A DNA stretch of 64,000 nucleotides, from assembly GCF_030247195.1 (NCBI RefSeq), contig NC_080671.1, positions 199,781,125-199,845,124 on the forward strand, written 5' to 3'. The DNA is from Topomyia yanbarensis (lineage: Eukaryota; Arthropoda; Insecta; Diptera; Culicidae). Below are positions 21,537 through 32,900 of the stretch, in pieces (within the stretch, counting starts at the first letter, position 1; the number at the start of each line of letters is the position of its first letter). A program made the translations under genes and the position numbers. Under the pieces are notes generated by a model that did no database searches, was not told where the DNA came from, and saw only the letters and a list, made by a program, of their open reading frames with translations.

Positions 21537-23065
21537 TGGGTGTAACGATCAACCAGGTTTTCACATTTAAATATCTCGGGGTCTGGTTCGACTCTAAAGG
21601 TACCTGGGGATGTCACATTAGGTATCTGAAACAGAAATGCCAACAAAGGATCAATTTTCTCCGAACAATAACTGGAACATGGTGGGGTGCTCACCCAGGA
21701 GACCTGATCAGGTTGTACCAAACAACGATATTGTCGGTGATGGAGTACGGGTGTTTCTGTTTCCGCTCCGCTGCGAACATACACTTCATCAAACTGGAGA
21801 GAATCCAGTATCGTTGCTTGCGCATTGCCTTGGGTTGCATGCACTCGACCCATACGATGAGTCTCGAAGTGCTGGCGGGCGTTCTTCCGCTAAAAAATCG
21901 ATTTTGGGAACTCTCATATCGATTACTCATCCGATGCGACATTCTGAACCCGTTGGTGATTGAAAACTTCGAGAGGTTCGTCGAGCTTAATTCTCAAACC
22001 CGATTTATGGCCTTGTACTTCGACTACATGGCACGGAGCATTAATCCTTCTTCATATACTCCCAACCGTGTTCGTTTCCTAGATACTTCTGATTCTACTG
22101 TATTCTTCGACACATCCATGAAGGAAGAGATTCGTGGAATCCCGGACCATATACGCCCGCAAGTGATCCCCAATATATTTTATAATAAATTCCGAGAAGT
22201 CGACTGTGACAAAATGTTCTACACTGACGGATCAAATCTCGATGGGTCCACTGGCTTCGGTATCTTCAACAATACTATCACCGCTTCATTCAAGCTCAAT
22301 GATGCCGCTTCAGTTTACGTCGCAGAGTTAGCTGCAATTCAGTACACCCTTGGGATCATCGACACTCTGCCCACAGATCACTACTTCATCATTTCGGACA
22401 GCCTCAGCTCCATCGAGGCTCTTCGTGCGATGAAGCCCAAAAAGCAATTCCCATATTTCCTGGGGAAGATACGGGAGTCCTTGTGTACGTTATCTGAAAA
22501 ATCTTATCAAATTACCTTTGTTTGGGTCCCCTCTCATTGCTCTATCCCGGGCAATGAAAAGGCCGACTCATTAGCAAAGGTGGGCGCACTAAATGGTGAC
22601 ATATACGAAAGACCAATCTGCTTCAACGAATTTTTTAGTATTTGTCGTCAGAGGACACTCAACAGTTGGCAAACCTCGTGGAGCAATGGTGAAGTTGGAC
22701 GATGGCTACATTCCATTATCCCAAAGGTATCAACGAAGCCTTGGTTCAGAGGGATGGATGTGGGTCGGGATTTTATTCGTGTAATGTCCCGACTTATGTC
22801 CAACCACTACACCTTGGATGCGCATTTGTGGCGTATTGGGCTTGCGGAGAGTAGTCTGTGCGCTTGTGACGAGGGCTATCACGACATCGAGCACGTTGTC
22901 TGGGTATGCGCCGGGTACTTGGACTCCAGGTCTCAGTTAAAGGATTCCCTTCGGGCCCGAGGTAGACCACCCAATGTCCCAGTCCGAGATATACTGGCAA
23001 ATCGTGATTTCCCCTATATGTCCCTTATTTATACTTTCATAAAAACGACAAATATCCCAATTTAG
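21536..23065 (+). CDS. LINE ORF2 C-terminal part: RT thumb and RNase H
   Basis: Starts in the RT thumb (FKYLGVWFDSKGTWGCHIRY), followed by IRLYQTTILSVMEYGCF. RNase H carries all four acidic residues: FYTDGSNLDGSTGFGIF (Asp), YVAELAAIQYTL (Glu), FIISDSLSSIEAL (Asp) and WVPSHCSIPGNEKADSLAK (Asp). The tail has a Cys/His cluster, CACDEGYHDIEHVVWVC. RNase H together with this tail points to the LOA/I group rather than Jockey. The frame is intact to its stop at 23065. It was probably continuous with the preceding RT frame before a small deletion. The methionine at its start is in the middle of the original protein. Confidence 0.85.
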   Translation: MGVTINQVFTFKYLGVWFDSKGTWGCHIRYLKQKCQQRINFLRTITGTWWGAHPGDLIRLYQTTILSVMEYGCFCFRSAANIHFIKLERIQYRCLRIALGCMHSTHTMSLEVLAGVLPLKNRFWELSYRLLIRCDILNPLVIENFERFVELNSQTRFMALYFDYMARSINPSSYTPNRVRFLDTSDSTVFFDTSMKEEIRGIPDHIRPQVIPNIFYNKFREVDCDKMFYTDGSNLDGSTGFGIFNNTITASFKLNDAASVYVAELAAIQYTLGIIDTLPTDHYFIISDSLSSIEALRAMKPKKQFPYFLGKIRESLCTLSEKSYQITFVWVPSHCSIPGNEKADSLAKVGALNGDIYERPICFNEFFSICRQRTLNSWQTSWSNGEVGRWLHSIIPKVSTKPWFRGMDVGRDFIRVMSRLMSNHYTLDAHLWRIGLAESSLCACDEGYHDIEHVVWVCAGYLDSRSQLKDSLRARGRPPNVPVRDILANRDFPYMSLIYTFIKTTNIPI

Positions 23066-24375
23066 CCCCTCTCTTTTTATTTCTCGTTTTAGAAGCTTTC
23101 TCCTGCCTTGTGGGACCGATCAGCTCCAGACTGCAACTATGTAACCGCCGTCGCACTTACCACTACGGAAACTGAAGCGAGAGCGACTCAAGGTCCGATG
23201 ACTTTTGAAGGATTCCCCGCGGGTCCGAAAAATACCATCCGCCAATCCGACCTACTAGACTGAGGCGGTAATCTTTCGCTGATCTCCCGTTTGCCCGAAA
23301 GTTGCAAGTTTTGCTCTTCTCTCCCGGTCACCATCTACGCTTTCTCTCCCCTGTCCTTGATACAACTGCTTCTACAGCCCCCTCTGAATATCTTGACCAA
23401 GCATAAGTCTCCGCTAAAAAAGTTCAAATTTGTATTCTGTATTCCTAGTTCTAAGATAGTTGTAATTTTACCTCTTTGTTAAAACTATTGTCCCCCATCT
23501 TGTAAATAGAATTGTATCCCTATTCTTAAAACACCTGCGAATTTTCTCATAAATATTTGTTCCCCCTTTTGTGTACCAAACTATAGTGTTAGTTTTAAGA
23601 TAACTGTAAATATTTCCTAAAAATTATTACTATTGAATTCCTTGTTTTAAAATTTTTTCATAAAAAAATCTTTTGCCCCCTCTCTTGTATATAGAATCTT
23701 ATTTCTAGTCTTAAGATAGCTGTAAAATTTTTCTTTTTTAAAAAAAAATATTTCAACATTGTAACCTCCTAGTTTTAAAATATCCAAAATGTAAAAACAA
23801 AAGAATTTGGCACCGCCAAGCTAACGCATTTGTGCCTATCAAATAAACGAAATGAATAAAAAAAAACAGCGTGTCGGTTTTACCCTAACCAAAGGGTGTC
23901 GGATTTACCCCAACAGCGCACTTTTTTTTTAAAATGCTATTAAAAATATTGAATTTATCAAACTCGTCTTCAATGCACCCAGTTGATCATAAGAAAGGCC
24001 GATGATAATAGGTACTGAAAAAAATGGTGATTTGAAAAGCTTTTGTTCCGTTAAAACCCTAAAATCTACCAAAAAAATCTAATATCCTAACGAGCATGAA
24101 CGCTGCTGTCGTATGTTTTTTATTATTTTTCTGACGTTCGGCGTACTACCCTAGTAGCAATTGAGGTTTTATAGTAGTCTTATAGCCACTGATAAAACTT
24201 ATATTGCAATTGCAGCGTGCTATAAAACTTCAATTGTTACTTGGGTAACGTAAATCCAATTTGTCTTCAAATTCTCTACATAATCGTCCTAATGATAAAG
24301 TGTCGATATGAAATGAATAAAAATTTGATTTCTAGGGAAAGTTGTGGAGTGTCGGTTTTACCCACAATTCCCCTA

Positions 24376-24426
24376 CGTTTAAAACTGGCTTAAGCGTTAA
24401 GCGAGGGTGAAGAAGTCGACCCTTAG
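24376..24426. mobile_element. Right half of the 96-bp MITE
   Basis: The sequence from 'acgtttaaaactggcttaag' to 'gaagaagtcgacccttag' matches the right half of the copy at 57786-57881. The TA-type element ending at 24373 abuts it, so it probably inserted into this MITE; the left half was not found. Confidence 0.6.
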
Positions 24427-24629
24427 TATGTTAAAAAATTGTCACAGCGAAATCGATTTTTCATGCCGTAATATTAGGTATCGTGATAATACAACTAGGC
24501 CGCAAATAAAATGTTGGGACTCTTTTGATCTAAAACTAAGGCAGAATAAACAAAAGCAAGCCGTACAACTCATATTTGTACATGTAATTAAATGAATTGT
24601 TTTAATTGAGACGCTCATTTCATACGCAG

Positions 24630-25210
24630 TTTGCAAAACATATCAGGAATCAGAATATATTGGCTTAAGGTTCAAATTACCTTTTTTAAGCATGTGTTAG
24701 AATTGAACGCTTGGTAGTGTGCGTAGAAAAATTTGTGTTCAGCTTTGCCACCGGATTATCCATTAAAACCTTTTTAAAACTCTAAAAGAAGAATATCAGT
24801 CGATTTATTAGATCATCACGATTCAATTCATGCAAAATACCTGCTGGAAAAACCATCGGCTTAGCTAAATGGTGCTTTTGAAAAAGTGGCTGTGGTTTTT
24901 TCATTGCGCAGTTGTGTTGCGTACCCCAGCTCGGTGTGGTAGTGTGATAAAAAATCACAGCCACTTTTTCAAAAGCACCATCCAGCTAAGCCGAAGGTTT
25001 TTCCAGCAGGTATTTTGCATGAATTGAATCGTGATGATCTAATAAATCGACTGATATTCTTCTTTTGGAGTTTTGAAAAGGTTTAAATGGATAATCTGGT
25101 GGCAAAGCTGAACACAATTTTTCTTACGCATACTACCAAGCCTTGAGGTAACTTGAGCCTTAAATACCACATTCCCTGTATATAGTCGGATTTGTGTTTT
25201 GCAAGATATT
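24630..25210. mobile_element. ~580-bp foldback element
   Basis: Arms of about 195 bp (24708-24905 and 24950-25142) are near-identical inverted copies, with weaker inverted similarity continuing outward to about 24630 and 25210. The ~45-bp centre includes 'gtaccccagctcggtgtggt'. No coding content. Confidence 0.75.
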
Positions 25211-25486
25211 GCGCTACAAGAATTTTTAGCTGTGTAGGTATATGCCGAAAATAATATCTTTCGTGATTCTGTTTAGAAATATTTCCTAAAGGTCTAGGCG
25301 GTTTTTATAACAATTATAGTGTTTAGAAGTTTTAATTAATATCAAAAAAGTACCTACAAAAATAAAAAAGAACGGAACACGACATGCCTGGCGATGCTAC
25401 ATGACGCGTGATGAAAAAGTTATACCAAACCATAACATCTATCTTATATTTGTAACAAAGTTTTCTCCAGCTAATACTAGGATCAA

Positions 25487-26880
25487 AAAACGTGTTTAAT
25501 CCACCTAACAGTGTGATGAGACATTTCTTATAACTCTTATCACTCTTCGGATATTATATCGTTTGAGAGCATTTAGAACATGATGCTTCGCGATGTTTTT
25601 GATAACACTTACTACATGGGATAGTGGCAGGACTAAGAGAATCGCTCAAATCAGCATAGGACAACATCAGTGCTCTCAAACTCTCAAATCTCAAACCAAA
25701 TCAATGGGAAAGCGAAAAAATGGCCCATAAAATAGACATACCAACGAATTATTGTTAATGCTCTATTAATAAAATATCTATATTGTGGTGGGAAAACTGA
25801 ATTTTCCTAAAGGGGTTATATATTGTACTGAAACAAAAAAAACGAATTTTTTTTAATCGATTTGAAGTTTATATTTTACTCAAATTTCCAACGCGACTGA
25901 GAACTAAGAAATCAACGCTTTTTCTTGAAAAGGGCGATACTAGCAGTGATACCATTCAAAGAAAATCAACAGTGAATATTTCCAGACTTGGTTTTATTTC
26001 CTATTTAAGAACTATTGTGTTTTTTGACATCCTAGATTGCATGATTCAGTGATCGAAACCCAAAACTTCATAAAGTATTTGAAATTATTAAATTAAAATT
26101 TGTTTTTGCTATTGAAATTGACAAAATGATAGTATTGCCCCTTTGGCGATTGTTTACTTTTTCGGTCCCATCTATCAGCATTGAAGTATCGCCCTTACGT
26201 TTTTTTACAATAACTACCGTTTTACACCACCGATTTCGTCCGGTTTTTTTTCAATAGAGATCATTGTTACTATTTACAGCTGGTATCAGTTTGATAATCC
26301 TAAAAAAATACGAAAATAACAGTTTCGCCTCTAAACTGCTGGCAAAAAAAGTATCGCCCTGTTTGTTTGCATGGAGCGTGGAGGGCGAAACTTTAAATAA
26401 ACAAACTAAAATACAGTTTCGCCCGTTGTATTTTTTTCTGTAGTTTAAGAAAGCAATATCGTAGAATCAAAACTTTTAGGTTAATTTGTTGCGTTTCAAA
26501 GCCCTCATTCGCATGTAAGAAAAAAGCCCTATGTTTACATCTGTAAGTAACTGCAAAAACGCAATTTTTACGCATTCAAACATTCATATCTGAAAAACTA
26601 AACATCAGAATCAAAAACAAATTAATAGCGTTCATACTGTTTTTTAGTTCTTTCATTTAAAATTGGTTTGAATAAGATCGGTTCAGCCATTGCTGAGAAA
26701 CACGAATGAGAATTTGTCCGTTACATACACACACACACAGACACACACACACACAGACATTGTCCCAAATCGTCGAGCTGAGTCGATTGGTATATAAGAC
26801 TCGGCCCTCAGGGCCTCGGAAAAAATCTTGAAAGTTTGAGCGAATTCTATACATTTCTTTTATAAGAAATGTAAAACTTA
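25487..26880 (+). repeat. Repeat family A, copy 4 (end fragments flanking unassigned DNA)
   Basis: A left-end-like segment (aaacgtgtttaatccaccta) lies at about 25487. A right-end segment with a CA tract and 'cggccctcagggcctcgg' box lies at 26650-26875. The interior 25540-26640 does not match the A modules and is unassigned. The right end stops about 30 bp before an osp splice acceptor. Confidence 0.5.
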
Positions 26881-26907
26881 CGATATCGTTAATTTCTATA
26901 TTTTCAG

Positions 26908-29900
26908 CATCCAAATGCTATCTGTTGGACGATGTGCGACGGGAGGAGAAACTAAAGGATATTGCCAACACCATCACGAATGTTAACCGATGGAGCTCAC
27001 CGTGTATTACAGATAGTCTATCGATGATAGCGACTGCGGACGACAAACCCACACGTGATGAGAACACGGTACCGCAGTATAGTCCCAAAATGACCGGACA
27101 AATCCGACCACAGTCATTGTCGATCCCGTCTACCGCACCGGCCATTGTTTCTGCCATTGTTAAGAAGATTCCTACTGGAATCACCGGCATCAAGTCAGAG
27201 CTGTCAAAACCTACCAATGCTAACCATACAACCTCTAGTCTGAAGTTGCGATCTAGTCAAACCCACGAGCGAGGTGATCCCGATGGAGATTGTGGCCTCG
27301 ATGATGCTCCCGCAAGCTATCTGGCGAAAAATTCCGAACTTCGCGTTAGCCTACCTTCCGAGGAACTGCTCAACTCTAAAAAAGGCTGGCTTATGAAGCA
27401 GGATACTCGCAACGGTGAATGGAGTAAACATTGGTTCTCACTCCGAGGTGCAGCTCTGTTCTTTTACCGTGATCCCGTAGCTGAGGAGAAAGGAGTTCTA
27501 GATGGTGTTCTCGATGTCAACAGCATTACCAGCATAACGGAGGTGCCAGTCAACAAAAACTTCGGATTTCAATTGACGGTATGTATTTCTTCTGCTCCAT
27601 AATTAGTATATTTCGATATATAGCGATGAAAATTTTATTTAACCTTTCTTATCTTTCAAAGACATGGGACAACCGAAGAATCGTACTATCCACAGTGACC
27701 ATAAGCATCAGGAACAACTGGATAAATGTGCTCAAGAATGCGGCTGGATTACCACAGACCAAAGTTATGCTAAACAATAATAGCCTAGGGCTGAAAAATC
27801 AAAACGATGAGAACTTTGACACGTTAACGGAAAAAACTCCGCTAGAGATACAGATCATAGACAGTGGGTCCATTTTGGAGAAAGTCTCCAATCATAGTAG
27901 TAGTACTCGAATCGGCGTCGAAACGAATCGAGGCGAAGACGTGGTGGACTGTAAACCTGCCCAAAAGAGTCAAGACGTGATCATACACCTTACTAAATCG
28001 AACAGTACCAGTGATGTTATAAACAACAATGTGCCTCAGAAGTCATCCAGTACGACAGTGGTAGTTACGACTCCAGTAACTCCGGTAACGCCAAAATCGA
28101 TGCTTTTTTCTTCCGACGAAGAATACCGCACTGCGTCCGAAGGTGGTCGGAGGGACAGTGTCGGAGATTGGGGCTCGCCTTTATCTTCTTCACCGCCAGT
28201 GCCTCTTTCAGCGATAGCTAGAACCAAAGATAGATTAAGATCATCCCACAATCGGTTGCATAAACGAAGCCGATCATCCCCACCCAGCTCACGACGTAGT
28301 ACAATCGATAGTGTTCAGTCGGAAGATCTCCCGTTAATAAACGCAGTTCAGGAAGAAGTTTTCATTGATAAAGAAGTGCAGCTCCGGCTACAGGCTGCTG
28401 AGAAGGAACTTTCCATTCTACGGGAGGAAACCCACGAACGGGAGGCTAGAATGTCTGAGCTGCTGGCAACATTGGAACGGACGGAGCACGAACTTACAAG
28501 AAAACGAGAGAGCGAGGAGAATCGTGAAAAACTGATGATGCAATTAGATGAAAGTCGAAACAGTGCCCAAGAAATTATCGATAGGATAACGGTGGAGTTG
28601 GACAAAAGTCGGGAGATGATCAAAGAATTAGAGGATCGTCTTGCACGTGGTATCGAGGAAAATGAGTCGTTGTACAAGAAAATTCGTGATTTCGGGATTT
28701 CCAGTCCAGCTTCCAGCATTTGCAGCTTAAATACAAAAATGGGTAAGATGAAACGAATGGACTCGTTTAGCGATCTGACTAGTTTAAACGAGGTAGACCC
28801 GAACAGTTTGGATAAAGATATGCTAACGGACGAGTATCACGAGCTTAGGGCACGGTTCGAGAAAGCTGTGAGCGAGTTAAAGGCTATGAAACGAGAACTA
28901 AAAGAATCGCACAAGATGTTCGATGATCTTGAGATATCCTATGTAAGGATCAAGAAAGAAATAGACCGGCAGCAAAAAGAGCATGAAGCACAGTCGAGAA
29001 TGATGGCAGACCGAATTCAAGATATGACAAACAAGTATACGAATGCTGAAAAACAAGTTCGAATGTTGAGGCAAAAGCTTGTTCGAAACGAAAAAAGGAG
29101 ATCGCTGTCTTTGAAAGGTAAGGAATCACTCTCCATTCAAAAAGAACTAGAAGAGAAAGTGACTGAGTTGGAAAACAAGATTGATGCATTGGAGCATGGA
29201 TCGATGCTGGTTGAAGCGGCTGTATCGCCACAGGAATCATCCGAGCTAAAGAACGTGAAACGAGCTTCTACACGACTTCGAAGAAAGAGCTTGGATAGTG
29301 CTACGATTTCTACCCAGCCGATGCAGGTTTTGTTACGACTGAATACTTTGGAAAAACGAGTCGAAACGATTAAAGCGACTACCGGTGAAGTTCTATCGGT
29401 TTCAAGCTCTAACGAATGTGTCAACAGTACGGAAGCCGTCATCAGTAGTACGAGTTGCACCAAAGATGGCAATAATGCAGCTAGCTTCATTCCTCCAAAG
29501 TTCTCCGAACATCTAATGGACCGCCTGAAAAGCCTAGAAGGTGTAGTAATTTCAGTTCGTGAGCTAGTTAACCAAAGTATGCATCAGTTTCAAAACCTAA
29601 AATCGTCTCGGTCGCGTAGATCAGTTTCACCAATTGCAGACAAGAAGGACTCATTCAAATTCGTCGAACGGTGTCTATCGGAAGTGTCGAAACTACTACG
29701 TGACAGTTGCGACAATTGTGTTATACAGGACTTTGCGTTAAATAATAACATTATTCTGCTACCTGAAACGAACCCGATCAAGCTAGCACTTACGCAGATG
29801 GAGGGTCAGCTAAAAAACAAACTAAGTGATCTGTTAAAGCAGCGTCGAATGCTTCGAGAAACGAATGGGTTATGTCAAAGAAAGGACATGGAATTGTTAG

Positions 29901-32900
29901 CCGAACGAATTGCGTACGAAAGTGTTTGTTTCGGCCGACTGAGAAATGCACTGGAACGAGCGGAAAATGTAAAAGAATACGAAGAGAAACAAACCAAAGT
30001 AGAAGTGTCCGAAACGATTCAACTAATGGCAATGCTGAAAGCGAAACTAGCCGGTAAGTGTGGAATCAAAACGAACAGTAGTATTGATGTGTTGGCAAGT
30101 GTTTTAGCAAGGAAACTAGTGCTGTCAGCAGGAAGAACCAGCAGCACTAGACCATTAAACTTCCCGCCACTGAGTCCTAATCTGTTAGATGATCTGCTGC
30201 GACAGCAGAACGAGGTTCACATGGTAGCAAAACGTTACAAAACGACTGTAATGGAAAATTTGGCGTATGGTTTGGCTGCTGAAACACTTAGCTACATTTC
30301 GTCATCAAACGAAACAATTCAGGGTGCTGTTCAGGAGGCTTGGCGACAGGCTCAAGAAGCAGTGAATGCCGAACTAGTCCAGTCTGAAATAGCCCACATC
30401 ATGATGCGAAGTGCTCAACGGTATGAAAATGCTATAACACCCGCTTTTGGCTACGCGTTGTCAACAAACGAACGGATAACTTTTGAAAATTTTGCCGATG
30501 CTGTTCAAGATGTACTACGAAAAGAAATGGAAATGGCAGTGACACAGCTAACGGAGTGCTACGAAGAAAGTCTAGAAAAAATGAAACGTGGCCAGTGGCG
30601 ATTGCATCTGGAGCAAGAACGAAAGCCAAGCGAGGGACGACAACTGCTGGCAGAGTTTGCTGATATTATCGCCCATAAAGCTTTGATCGATGCTCGCGTC
30701 CAGGTTTTAAAGGGAGATTACGTGCCTGCCAAAATCAAACTGATAAGTGAGGATACCAATAGTTTCAGTGTAGTAGGTCTTAAAAAGTATGAAAATTTGT
30801 ACACTGATCTGACTTCAGACTTGGAAATAGCCAATCCAGATGACATCCTAGCCGAAGCGGACTTTAATTTCATGTACAAATACTTCGTACATGAACATTT
30901 GACCAATAAATCGGACATCAAAGAGATATCGAACGCATTAAATGAACTGGAACGATCGGTTGTGTCACTGCATAATACCGTGATCCCAGATAATGTATTG
31001 ATTTCTAGTACGATTGATGTCGATAGCTTGCGAAGCATACACTCACGATGTTGCGAGATTCAGAAACGTATTGATTCTCTGTTACTACAAGCAAATATGC
31101 TGCACGCTCAGTGTGATGAATGCGATCGACTGCAAGAGACGCTTATCCAAATTACCGATCGCCACGAGACTGACATTGCCAGCTTAAAGCAACAGAACGA
31201 GGCGAAAGTTAATCAACTCAATAAAAAGATCGTCGAACAGAATCAGCTTCTGACGAATATCGAGAGCGAAAAGAGTGAAATACAAAAGAGGCTCAACAAT
31301 GAGAATAATTTACTGAAGTTGCGCGAAAATGAGTTGAGTGAGTTGAATACAAAGCTTCGTGATTACGAGACAATGTGCCATGAGAAAGATAAAGAAATTG
31401 AAGAATTGCTGGAAAATTACGATGAGGAACGCAAAAAATCCAAAGTACTTCGCGACAAGTACGAGGAGCTTTCCAACAATTACCAAAGAAATGTACAGGA
31501 ATACGCCGAGCTAGAGAAAGAGCGTGACTACGTGTTTGAGCAGATTCAACGGGAGAAGGATCTCGTGAAGAAACATGAAAGGCATCTGGAGATGCTGGAG
31601 ACAGAACACGCTCAGCAAGTAGACAATCTGCACGCTGCCTACCGGGAACAGCAGATGGCAAACGAAATCGACTCGCAGAAAGATAAAGACGACGAAGACA
31701 GCCTTCGATCGAAGTATCAAGCGGAAATCGAGCAACTGAGAGTGAGTAGAATTGTTTGAATGACTATAACGTTTGAATTGATAATAAACCTGCTTCTGTT
31801 TATAATCCCGATTTAGGCTCTTTGCGAAAAAGGACTAGCCGCGATGGAAGCTTCCCACAAACGCATCATTCACGACTTGCAAGAAAAACACCAGCACGAA
31901 ATAGCACGATTGATTGTAGAAAAGGAACAGGCGCTGGCCGAAGAAACACAGGTATTATTTTTATGCGGTACACTTCGATATTGCAAAAACTGTTAATATT
32001 TTAAATTGAAACAGGCAACTTTGGCAGCATTGGATGCAATGAGGAAAGCTCACCAAAACGAAGTTCAGCGAGAAGTTGCTCGTTTCAAGCAGGAGTTTTT
32101 GAAGCAGTTCCAGAAGGGAGGCCAATCTCCACTAACCTTTAAAGAAAAAGAGTAAGTTTAGAAATATGGTAACTGACTAACTGCAATCTAATATCGATTC
32201 ATATTAGGCAAGAGCTGGAAGAAGTACGCCAGGAAATTCTGTCCCTGTCGGAAAAGTACTCGATGAAATGTGTAGAAACAGCATCGCTAGAGGAAAAATT
32301 GAGAATCGCTTCCCAGCAACTGAAATATTCCCAACAGCACATTCAGCAACTCGATGTTAGGTAATATGTCCGCAAACAAGAAACGTATCAATATTTCAAA
32401 TAATCCAATGCATTATCGACTTAGAAACAAACAATTGCGAGCGCACTTCGTTTTGGGCGAATCCGGTGAATCTTCTTCGCTCAGTAGTTACACATCGAAA
32501 GGAAGTCAGCTGAATGCGGTCAGTATATGATGGATTTTGTGTCTTATGTAGCAAATATCCAGCTTTCTAATGGAGTGCGATGTTAAAGGGTTTAACATTT
32601 TTAAATAGAAAACTGGATACGTTTTGGTTCGTCACTTCCTGATATGTTTGGTAACTCAAATGTTTTTTTTCGTTTCTAATCACCTGGATGTAATTATCCT
32701 AACCTAAACCCAACAAAACTAACAGCATGAAGATGTGAGCAGTGTGCGAAACTTCCTGAGTAGCAGCAGTTCGACGACTCCGACAGTACAAGTAAGCCCG
32801 GTGGTAGGTACTGCAACAACGCCAAATACCACCCTACTCGGCAGTACCGATTCAACGTCAGTGACCAGCAGCAGTTCATCTTCCTCAGGCCATGGTGTTG

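Larger units (their letters stand above)
20445..23866 (+). mobile_element. LINE with RT and RNase H (LOA/I-type), lacking endonuclease
   Basis: The element comprises a short non-coding lead, two overlapping frames (RT; thumb plus RNase H), an ~800-bp 3' UTR and an A-rich tail at about 23857-23866. It is inserted in a TA-type element. ORF1 and the endonuclease are absent, so it is 5'-truncated or internally deleted. Confidence 0.8.
19735..24373. mobile_element. TA-type element, copy 1, 5'-truncated and split by a LINE
   Basis: 19735-20440 and 23868-24373 are collinear with 43140-43900 and 43915-44312 of a full copy elsewhere in the window. The right end, 'gtcggttttacccacaattcccc', matches the other copy's right TIR and is followed by TA. 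The LINE at 20445-23866 sits inside. The left TIR is missing. Confidence 0.7.

Noticed and set aside
20819..23000. Minus-strand and alternate plus frames within the LINE
   Set aside because: Overlap the RT/RNase H frames, which carry all catalytic motifs.
28348..31735. Several minus-strand frames of 60-123 codons
   Set aside because: Antisense shadows of the large osp exon, which has consistent exon phases and domain content.
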